Notes under the pieces: model-generated | Told to the model about the DNA's origin: nothing | Seen by the model: only the letters and a program-made list of their open reading frames with translations | Database searches by the model: none | Part shown: positions 1 to 6,186 of the stretch, piece by piece | Position numbering within the stretch: the stretch's first letter is position 1 | Layout: the number at the start of each line of letters is the position of its first letter | From: Verrucomicrobiota bacterium | Lineage (GTDB): Bacteria; Verrucomicrobiota; Verrucomicrobiia; Opitutales; Opitutaceae | Direction of reading: 5' to 3' | DNA length: 15,184 nucleotides | Assembly (NCBI GenBank): GCA_003694825.1 | Contig: RFJS01000436.1 | Location: 1-15,184, forward strand | Translations under genes and position numbers: made by a program

Positions 1-25
1 GTTCTGCCGAGACGCGTCCGGCTGG

Positions 26-1366
26 TCAGGCGACCCGCTCGACCACCAGCGTGGGCGGATTCGGCCGCTTCGGCGCGAGCCGGTAGGCGTTCTTGAAGTA
101 TTCCAAGGCCTGCTCGAGCTTCGACTCGTCGTTGTAGTGGATCATCATGAGCGGCTCGCCCTGTTTGACCTGGGTGCCCACTTTCTTGATCTCGGAAACA
201 CCGACAGCGTAGTCGATCTTGCCCTTAGCGTCCGGGCCGGCCCCGAGCAGATGCACGCCGCGTGCGATCATGGCGGCGTTGATCGTGTGCACGTAGCCGC
301 GCTTCGGCGCCGGGAGCTTGCGGATGTGCTTCGCCTCCGGGAATTTTGACGGATCGTCGATGTAGGAAGTATCTCCGCCCTGGGCAGCCACGATCTCCTT
401 GAGCTTTTCCAGCGCGGAGCCGTCCTGGATGTGGCGCTCGACCGTCTGCTTGGCCGAGAGCGTGGAGCCGGCAACACCGGCGAGGCGCACGATCTCCATG
501 CCGAGCTTGAGGATGAGCTCCTGCATGTCCTCCGGGCCTTCGCCCTTGAGCAGCTGGATGGCCTCCCGCAGCTCGAGCGCCGTGCCCACGGTATCGCCGA
601 GCGGCTGGTTCATATCCGTCACGAGGGCCACGCACCGGCGCTTCATCGAACGGCCGACACGCGTCATGGAACGCGCGAGCTGCTTGGCCTGCTCGAGATC
701 CTTGATGAAGGAACCGTTGCCCCACTTGACATCGATCACGAGTCCCTCGGAGCCCTCGGCGAGCTTCTTGGAGAGCACGCTGCCGGTGATCAATGGCAGG
801 CTCGGGATCGTGCCGGTCTGTCGCCGCAGCTCATAGAGCCGCGCGTCGGCAGGCGCCAGCTCCGGACTCTGTTTCGCAAAAGCCCCGCCAACCTTCTCGA
901 GCTGTTTGACAAAGTCGTCGATCTCGAGGTCGCCATTGAATCCGGGGACAGCCCCGAGCTTGTGCAGGCTGCTGATCTCGAAGTCCTGATCCTCACCGCA
1001 CATCATCGGGACCACAATGCCCGCCGCCACGGCCAGAGGCAGCAGCACGAGCGCGGTTTTGTCCCCCACTCCACCGGTCGAGTATTTGTCGATCTTCGGC
1101 TTGGCGATGTGGGAAAGGTCAACCACCTCGCCGGAAAGCATCATCTCTTCGGTCAGAATCGCCGTCTCCTGGGCCGACATACCCTGAAAATAGATGGCCA
1201 TCGCCAGGGCAGCGAGCTGGTGCTCGGGTATCTCGCCGTCGAGCGTGGAGTCGATGATGTAGCGAATTTCCTCCTGGGTAAACTCTCCACCATCACGTTT
1301 TTTCTCGATCAGATAGCTATAAGACGGCTTAACAAACCGCCGGCTGGTCAATGTTTTCTTGATCAT
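26..1366 (-). CDS. Pyrimidine-nucleoside (thymidine) phosphorylase-like protein with altered signature loop
   Basis: Homologue of the thymidine/pyrimidine-nucleoside phosphorylase family (DeoA/Pdp), cytoplasmic enzymes that split pyrimidine nucleosides with phosphate into base and pentose 1-phosphate. The 446-residue length fits. Seen: KRDGGEFTQEEI near residue 23, KYSTGGVGDKTALVL at 94-108, LAPADARLYELR at 170-181, PLITGSVLSKKLAEG at 191-205, and a C-terminal KIDYAVG...VKQGEPL lobe. Residues matching E. coli DeoA Arg171, Ser186 and Lys190 are kept (R181, S196, K200). The family signature, normally SGRGLGHTGGT.DKLE, is replaced by CGEDQDFEISSLHKLG at 123-138, and the His of KHSTGG is Tyr95. 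The fold is therefore secure but classical phosphorolysis is uncertain. The frame is continuous across the altered loop, so this is not a frameshift. About 14 residues precede the usual N-terminus; no closer in-frame ATG exists. It is divergent from argS, with no Shine-Dalgarno. Confidence 0.85.
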   Translation of the reverse strand: MIKKTLTSRRFVKPSYSYLIEKKRDGGEFTQEEIRYIIDSTLDGEIPEHQLAALAMAIYFQGMSAQETAILTEEMMLSGEVVDLSHIAKPKIDKYSTGGVGDKTALVLLPLAVAAGIVVPMMCGEDQDFEISSLHKLGAVPGFNGDLEIDDFVKQLEKVGGAFAKQSPELAPADARLYELRRQTGTIPSLPLITGSVLSKKLAEGSEGLVIDVKWGNGSFIKDLEQAKQLARSMTRVGRSMKRRCVALVTDMNQPLGDTVGTALELREAIQLLKGEGPEDMQELILKLGMEIVRLAGVAGSTLSAKQTVERHIQDGSALEKLKEIVAAQGGDTSYIDDPSKFPEAKHIRKLPAPKRGYVHTINAAMIARGVHLLGAGPDAKGKIDYAVGVSEIKKVGTQVKQGEPLMMIHYNDESKLEQALEYFKNAYRLAPKRPNPPTLVVERVA

Positions 1367-1411
1367 GTGTGGCTTTTGATGGACGACGCTTCGAAACGCC
1401 TAAAGTATTGT

Positions 1412-1440
1412 CCTATAGGCCATTAAACGAAACCTGTCGA
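1412..1440 (-). promoter_or_regulatory. Candidate sigma70-type promoter for the phosphorylase-like gene
   Basis: On the minus strand TCGACA (1435-1440, five of six matches to TTGACA) is followed after exactly 17 bases by TATAGG (1412-1417, four of six to TATAAT). The -10 lies about 45 bases upstream of the ATG at 1366. The surrounding 50 bases are clearly more AT-rich than the genes on either side. The spacing and position fit a housekeeping promoter; this is pattern matching only. Confidence 0.45.
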
Positions 1441-1613
1441 GCCTAATCTAACCGACGCCGACCGGCACCGGCGATCGAGGCGGGTTTTTCGCACCGGCGG
1501 CGCTATCAGCGATCCTGCTGACCGCGCCGATCGCGCACAGGCTTTCCCCCGCCCGGACCCGACCGCGCGACTCGGTTCTTGCCCGCCGGTCGGCCACCGT
1601 ACTGATTGGCCGG

Positions 1614-3371
1614 ATGGATGTCTGGTTTGACGTAGCCCGCAATCTCGAAGCACGCCTCAACGAAGCCGCCGCCGACCTCGGCTGGGACCGCGATGTGTTC
1701 GAGCCCGCCGTGCGCACGGCGGACCCCCGCTTCGGCGACTTTCAGGCCAACGGCGTCCTGCCCTACGCCAAACGCAACAAGCAGAATCCGCGTGCGCTGG
1801 CCGAACAGCTCGTCGAGAATCTCGGCGAGAAGAAAGCGCTCGCTGCCGGCATCGACGTGAGCATCGCCGGACCGGGCTTCATCAATTTCAAACTCACGCC
1901 GACCTATCTGCTGAACTGGCTGCGCCAGTTCGACTCCGAGGCGCATCTGCAGCGTGATGCCGGCAAACGCTTCGCGGGCCGCACCTGGGTGGTGGACTAC
2001 GGCTCGCCGAACACCGCCAAGCAAATGCACGTCGGCCACCTGCGCACGATCATCGTCGGCGAGTCCATCTGCCGTCTGCTCGAGTTCTGCGGGGCGAAGG
2101 TCATCCGCGACAATCATCTCGGCGACTGGGGCACACAGTTCGGCATCATCCTCTACGGCTACAAGCACTTCCTCGACCCCGAGGCCCTCGCGCGCGATCC
2201 GCTCGAAGAGTTCGAGCGCCTCTACAAAGCCGCCAACGCCCGCTGCAAGGAGGATCCCGCCGCCCTCGAAGAAGCCCGTGCGGAACTCGTCCGCCTCCAG
2301 CAGGGCGATCCGGACGCCGTCGCGATCTGGGAAAAGGTCAACCAGCTCTCCGTCCAATCGCTCAAAGAGATCTACGAGCGCCTCGACGTGCACTACGACC
2401 ACTACCTCGGCGAAAGCTTCTACCGCGACAAGGTCGACACCGTGTATCGCGAACTCACCGAGATCGGCCTCGCCGAGGAGAGTGAAGGCGCGCTCGTCGT
2501 CTTCCATCCCGAGCACCCGCGCTTCGCCACCCAGCCCTTCATCATCCGCAAGCGCGACGGCGCCAGCAACTACGCCACCACCGACCTCGCCACCATGCTC
2601 TATCGCGTCGAGCACTTCGACGCCGACGGCATCATCATCGTCACCGACAGCCGCCAGAACGACCACTTCGAGCAGCTTTGGCTCACCACCCGCAAATGGT
2701 TCGAGGCCACCGGCCGCCGCCTCCCGGAATTCCAGCACGTCACCTTCGGCACCATCCTCGGGGAAGACGGCAAGGCCATCAAGACCCGCAGCGGCGACCC
2801 CATCCGCCTCAAGGCCCTTCTCGATGAAGCCGTCGAACGCGCCTTCGCCATCGTCACCGAGAAAAACCCCGACCTGCCGGAGGAGAAACGCCGCGAGATC
2901 GCCGAGCGGGTCGGCATCGGCGCCGTCGTCTATGCCGACCTGAGCCAGAATCGCACCAGCGACTACATCTTCTCCTGGCAGAAGCTCCTCAGCTTCGAGG
3001 GCAACACCGCGCCCTACCTTCTTTACGCCTGCGTGCGCATCGCCTCTATCCTGCGCAAGCTCCCTGCTGAACAGGACACGCCTCCGGAAAATGCCTCCGC
3101 CTTCGAAACCGCGGAGGAAATCGCCCTCGCCCGCAAACTCGCCGCCTTCCCGGCCGCCCTCGATCAGGCGGTCACCACGCTGCGTCCTCACTTCATCTCC
3201 CTCTATCTCTACGAGCTGGCCGGCGCCTTCAGCTCCTTCTACAACGCCGACAGGGTCATCGTCGACGACCCTGCTGTTCGCGCCCGACGCCTCCTCCTGT
3301 GCCGCCGCACGCTCATGGTCCTCCAGACCGGACTGCACCTGCTCACCATCCGACCGCTCGATCAGATGTAA
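1614..3371 (+). CDS. argS: Arginyl-tRNA synthetase
   Basis: Class I aminoacyl-tRNA synthetase that charges tRNA-Arg with arginine using ATP in the cytoplasm. The 585-residue length is typical of bacterial ArgRS. Seen in order: the N-terminal Arg_tRNA_synt_N-type domain (about 1-110, with FGDFQANGVLPYAK and GPGFINFKL), the catalytic core with VDYGSPNTAKQMHVGHLR holding the HVGH form of the HIGH motif (139-142), RDNHLGDWGTQFG, YATTDLATMLYR, the ArgRS version of the KMSKS loop as EDGKAIKTRSG (about residue 383-393), and a C-terminal DALR anticodon-binding domain ending in HLLTIRPLDQM. The start at 1614 puts the usual N-terminus a few residues in; there is no recognisable Shine-Dalgarno. It leads a same-strand series but the 210-base gap to the next gene argues against tight coupling. 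Confidence 0.97.
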   Translation: MDVWFDVARNLEARLNEAAADLGWDRDVFEPAVRTADPRFGDFQANGVLPYAKRNKQNPRALAEQLVENLGEKKALAAGIDVSIAGPGFINFKLTPTYLLNWLRQFDSEAHLQRDAGKRFAGRTWVVDYGSPNTAKQMHVGHLRTIIVGESICRLLEFCGAKVIRDNHLGDWGTQFGIILYGYKHFLDPEALARDPLEEFERLYKAANARCKEDPAALEEARAELVRLQQGDPDAVAIWEKVNQLSVQSLKEIYERLDVHYDHYLGESFYRDKVDTVYRELTEIGLAEESEGALVVFHPEHPRFATQPFIIRKRDGASNYATTDLATMLYRVEHFDADGIIIVTDSRQNDHFEQLWLTTRKWFEATGRRLPEFQHVTFGTILGEDGKAIKTRSGDPIRLKALLDEAVERAFAIVTEKNPDLPEEKRREIAERVGIGAVVYADLSQNRTSDYIFSWQKLLSFEGNTAPYLLYACVRIASILRKLPAEQDTPPENASAFETAEEIALARKLAAFPAALDQAVTTLRPHFISLYLYELAGAFSSFYNADRVIVDDPAVRARRLLLCRRTLMVLQTGLHLLTIRPLDQM

Positions 3372-3374
3372 GGC

Positions 3375-3401
3375 GGCCCGGGCCCGGCGGCGCCTCCCGG
3401 G
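3375..3401 (+). repeat. GC inverted repeat just after argS stop
   Basis: GGCCCGGGCC (3375-3384) is a perfect 10-base palindrome beginning three bases after the argS stop. Its CCCGGG core (3377-3382) can also pair with CCCGGG at 3396-3401 across a 13-base loop. No T-run follows, so it is not a textbook intrinsic terminator. It could end or protect the argS transcript, or merely reflect high GC. Confidence 0.3.
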
Positions 3402-3464
3402 TCACCCCAGCCCTCCGGGGCAGTCGCCTTCATCGCTACGCTAATCAATTGTCAACGCCGGCGT

Positions 3465-3525
3465 CGAAGCCTTCACTTCGGGGCACCGGTAAGCGCAGCC
3501 TTCCTCAAGCCCGCGCTCTCCGGTG
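3465..3525 (+). promoter_or_regulatory. Two stem-loops in the leader of the GYF_2 gene
   Basis: Two adjacent hairpins lie in the 210-base argS/GYF_2 gap. The first is CGAAG (3465-3469) with CTTCG (3476-3480), loop CCTTCA. The second is larger: CACCGG (3484-3489) pairs with CCGGTG (3520-3525), then a two-by-two internal bulge, then AGCGC (3492-3496) pairs with GCGCT (3513-3517) around a 16-base loop. No T-run follows. The second ends 56 bases before the next ATG, a position suited to a 5' leader structure. No known riboswitch is recognised. Confidence 0.35.
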
Positions 3526-3581
3526 ACGACCATAAGGACTCGAACGCGCAATCTCAGCGACTCTCAACCAACCGACAATCC

Positions 3582-4334
3582 ATGCAGGAGTATTACATCC
3601 GCAAGGAGGGCGACGAAGACTCCCGCGGCCCATTCACCATCGAACAGCTCGCCAGCCTCGCCGAGGCCGGCCAGATCGACCGCACCACCCTCTACTACGA
3701 CGCCGAAGCGGAAAAATGGGTGGACATCCAGTCCAACGAACAGCTCATCGCCACCCTCTTCCCGGTCAAAAAGAAGCTCAGTATCCGCAAAAAGGAAACC
3801 GTCGCTTCCCTGAACATCACCCCGAAACCGGAAGAAGAGGAAAAGCCCATCACAGTCGAAGAGATGCTCGCGGCCGCCGACGGTCGCACTGAAGACACGC
3901 GCGACAAGCGCGACCTCACCGTCGCCCAGGCGACGGCCGCCATGTGGGGCATGCGCGCCATGGGGCTGATCCTGCTCGTCAGCGCCGCCGGTCTGCTCAT
4001 CTCGCGCATGGACATCGTTGCCTCGCTGGAGTTCAAGGCGATCGCCACCTCCCCACTGGTCCTCATCGGCCTGCTCGACCTCATCCTTTCCCTGCTGCTC
4101 TTCCTCGAAGTCACCTCGATCTACCCGGCCATCCGCTCCCGGGCCGCGCTCGGCATCGGCTTTTTCCTCGTTTACTTCGGATCGATCGGGGACTGGGTTC
4201 CGCTGGCTGCCGTGACTGTCGGCTCGATCGCCCTCTATCTGCTGACCAGCCTCGTGCAGATGCCCCGGGTCATCCTCACAGCCATTTTCGGGCTGGCGGG
4301 CATGGGCGGCTTTGCCTACAAGCTGCTCTCCTGA
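3582..4334 (+). CDS. GYF_2 (DUF4339) domain membrane protein
   Basis: A 250-residue protein in two parts. Residues about 3-60 (YYIRKEGDEDSRGPFTIEQLASLAEAGQIDRTTLYYDAE...W) show the GYF_2/DUF4339 pattern: Tyr-rich start, GPF plus leucine helix, acidic linker, then conserved Trp46. GYF-type domains are generally thought to bind peptides. Residues 61-118 form a charged linker (KKKLSIRKKE, then PEEEEKP). Residues 119-248 are hydrophobic with about five likely membrane segments (about 120-141, 157-178, 187-203, 206-225, 229-248). No signal peptide is present, so the GYF domain is probably cytoplasmic. It is 60 bases upstream of the YihY-type gene on the same strand, so the two may be co-transcribed. 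The exact function is unknown. The start follows the ORF's first ATG, with no Shine-Dalgarno. Confidence 0.8.
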   Translation: MQEYYIRKEGDEDSRGPFTIEQLASLAEAGQIDRTTLYYDAEAEKWVDIQSNEQLIATLFPVKKKLSIRKKETVASLNITPKPEEEEKPITVEEMLAAADGRTEDTRDKRDLTVAQATAAMWGMRAMGLILLVSAAGLLISRMDIVASLEFKAIATSPLVLIGLLDLILSLLLFLEVTSIYPAIRSRAALGIGFFLVYFGSIGDWVPLAAVTVGSIALYLLTSLVQMPRVILTAIFGLAGMGGFAYKLLS

Positions 4335-4360
4335 CCCCGGAGGGAGAGGCGCCCGGGCCA

Positions 4361-4389
4361 CCGCGGCTCTCCCGGCGGGAGACCCGCGG
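4361..4389 (+). promoter_or_regulatory. Strong hairpin immediately before the yihY-like start
   Basis: CCGCGG (4361-4366) pairs with CCGCGG (4384-4389); inside, after one C-C mismatch, TCTCCC (4368-4373) pairs with GGGAGA (4377-4382) around a three-base GGC loop. That is 12 base pairs ending five bases before the ATG at 4395. Flanking GGCGCC copies at about 4349-4354 and 4388-4393 could extend or compete with it. It fills most of the 60-base gap and would cover the ribosome landing site, so translational control or transcript-end formation are both possible. Confidence 0.45.
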
Positions 4390-4394
4390 CGCCC

Positions 4395-5930
4395 ATGAAA
4401 AACCCATCCGAATACCTCGCCCGCATCCGTGAGCTGTTCACGGATACGATCTGGCGCGGCGACGTTCTCGAGGACCACAGCCCGAAAGGCCGCCTCTACG
4501 CCGTGCTGCGCATCGCCGCCATGACCTGGAGCGGCATCCTCGAAAACAGCCTCGCCAGCCGTGCCGGCGCGCTGAGCTTCAGCTCCATGCTCGGCCTCGG
4601 GCCCCTGATCGCCCTCATGGTCCTCGTCTCCGGCGCCGTCCTCGAAAAGAGCGACCCGGATTTCGCCATCAAGCAGCTCAACAAAGCCCTCGTCTTCGTC
4701 GCCCCACAGATCAAGCAGCTCGAAGAGGTCGAAAACAAAAACCATGCCGCTGGCGCTGACTCGACCGCCGCCTCCACCACCGCCGAATCCGAAGCGGGCC
4801 AACCATCCCCCCAGAGCGTCAACTCCGCCCTCAACGACCTGCTCAACTCCTTCATTCGCGGCAGCCAGTCCAAGGCCATCGGCATCGCGGGCGCCCTCGC
4901 CCTGATCGTCATCGTCATCCAGCTCTTCTCCTCCATCGAGAACGCCTTCAACGAAATCTGGGGTGTGCGCCGCGGACGCAACCTGATGCTGCGCATCGTC
5001 TTCTACTGGGCGGCCGTCACCCTGGGCGCCGTCCTCGCCTTCGCCTCGCTCACCCTGCTCTCCGCCTCGACCTTCCTCGCCGTCATCGAAGACCTGCCCC
5101 TCGGCACGGAAATGCGCCGCATCTTCCAGATCTCCGGCCCGGGCATTTCCGTGATCGTGCTCATCGGCCTGCTCGCCTGCTTCTACAAATTCATCCCCAA
5201 CACCACCGTCCAATGGTTCTCCGCCGTGACCGGCGCCGCCATTGTCGTGCTCCTGCTCAACCTCAACAACTACCTCGCCTTCCTCTACCTGCGCAACGTG
5301 ATGCTCTCCCAGAGCCTGTATGGCTCGCTGGGCATCATCCCCATCATGATGCTGGGGCTCTACGTCTTCTGGCTCTTTGTCCTGCTCGGAGGGCAGATCA
5401 CCTACGCGATCCAGAACGCCAACTTCCAAAGCAGCAACAAGGCGTGGCACGACCTCAATCACGCCACCCGCGAGAGCATCGCCCTGCTGGTCTTCACGCT
5501 GATCTGCCGGCGTTTCCAGGCCTGCGAGCCGCCCTACTCCACTCCGGAAATCTCCCGGCTCACCCGCATGCCCAACCAGATCCTCAACGCCACCCTCCTG
5601 CGTCTCATCCAGCTCCGCCTCGTCTCTCAACTTCCGCCGGACGACGACCGCGCCGGACAAAACTACCGCTACCAGCCGGCACGCCCCCTCGACCAGATCC
5701 GCCTCGTCGACTTCCGCAAGATGTTCAAGGAACTCGGCACCGGCCTCAGCGAAAACGTCCTCGACCAGCTCGATCCCGTCGTCGCCGACTACCACAACCG
5801 CGTCGAAGACGCCGTCCGGACCGCCCTCGGCGACGAGACGATGCTCTCGGCCATCACCCGGCTGCCCCCGGTCGGCTCATCACAGGCGGCCGTGGGCCTC
5901 CAGGCATCCGCGACCGCCCCCGCCGGGTAA
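4395..5930 (+). CDS. YihY/BrkB family inner-membrane protein
   Basis: Member of the YihY/virulence factor BrkB family (once called ribonuclease BN in error), polytopic inner-membrane proteins of unsettled function. Seen: the family N-terminus SRAGALSFSSMLGLGPLIALM (55-75), then membrane segments near 161-181, 199-226, 249-267, 275-299 and 314-337, with the conserved FSSIENAFNEIWGVRRGR (178-195), FYKFIPNTTVQW (263-274) and SLYGSLGIIPIMMLGLYVFWLFVLLGGQITYAIQN (307-341). Residues 113-142 are a Ser/Ala/Glu-rich insert between the first and second segments. A soluble C-terminal tail (about 350-511) contains a probable winged-helix region (STPEISRLTRMPNQILNATLLRLIQLRLV, 382-410), as in other long members. 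The 511 residues are longer than the usual 290-420. It lies 60 bases after the GYF_2 gene, with a hairpin before its ATG. Confidence 0.9.
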   Translation: MKNPSEYLARIRELFTDTIWRGDVLEDHSPKGRLYAVLRIAAMTWSGILENSLASRAGALSFSSMLGLGPLIALMVLVSGAVLEKSDPDFAIKQLNKALVFVAPQIKQLEEVENKNHAAGADSTAASTTAESEAGQPSPQSVNSALNDLLNSFIRGSQSKAIGIAGALALIVIVIQLFSSIENAFNEIWGVRRGRNLMLRIVFYWAAVTLGAVLAFASLTLLSASTFLAVIEDLPLGTEMRRIFQISGPGISVIVLIGLLACFYKFIPNTTVQWFSAVTGAAIVVLLLNLNNYLAFLYLRNVMLSQSLYGSLGIIPIMMLGLYVFWLFVLLGGQITYAIQNANFQSSNKAWHDLNHATRESIALLVFTLICRRFQACEPPYSTPEISRLTRMPNQILNATLLRLIQLRLVSQLPPDDDRAGQNYRYQPARPLDQIRLVDFRKMFKELGTGLSENVLDQLDPVVADYHNRVEDAVRTALGDETMLSAITRLPPVGSSQAAVGLQASATAPAG

Positions 5931-6135
5931 AAGCCCCGAGCGCTTCCGGCCGACGTCCAGCCCCGGCGCCGCCCATCGACCCGGCCGGATGCGTCCCGCC
6001 GGCCCGGCACTCCGGCCCTCCGCCCATCACCCCCGCGGCGCCCGCCTCGTCGCTCTTCGCAGCGGTCATCCCTTCGCCTCAGCCGGGATCTGCACGCCGC
6101 CCGGCCATCACCTTCGCGGCCGACGGCGTTGCCCG
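5931..6135. other. C-rich intergenic spacer without a recognisable gene
   Basis: The spacer between the YihY-type stop and the promoter of the PpiD-like gene is strikingly rich in C on the plus strand. Open frames cross it on both strands but their translations are low-complexity Pro/Ala/Arg strings with no domain, and their codon pattern fits no neighbour. No tRNA, repeat or T-run terminator was found in it. Confidence 0.5.
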
Positions 6136-6163
6136 TTGACAGTCTTGAGCCGACTTCTACCGT
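6136..6163 (+). promoter_or_regulatory. Candidate promoter for the PpiD-like gene
   Basis: A perfect TTGACA (6136-6141) is followed after 16 bases by TACCGT (6158-6163), a weak -10 with three of six matches. Transcription would begin about 15-20 bases before the ATG at 6187. The perfect -35 in a C-rich spacer is the main support; the poor -10 limits confidence. Confidence 0.35.
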
Positions 6164-6186
6164 CCCCTTTTTCACACCCGTCTCCC

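Noticed and set aside
1506..3338. 610-codon antisense ORF opposite argS
   Set aside because: Gly/Glu/Val-rich shadow frame caused by the strong third-position C bias of argS; no domain, and argS is certain.
3564..5795. 743-codon antisense ORF opposite the GYF_2 and YihY-type genes
   Set aside because: Same kind of shadow frame, dominated by Glu, Gly, Asp and Val, spanning two real genes and their gap.
5989..6186. N-terminal extension of the PpiD-like protein
   Set aside because: Low-complexity Pro/His/Arg sequence that would bury the membrane anchor; ATG 6187 sits just before the anchor and after a TTGACA box.
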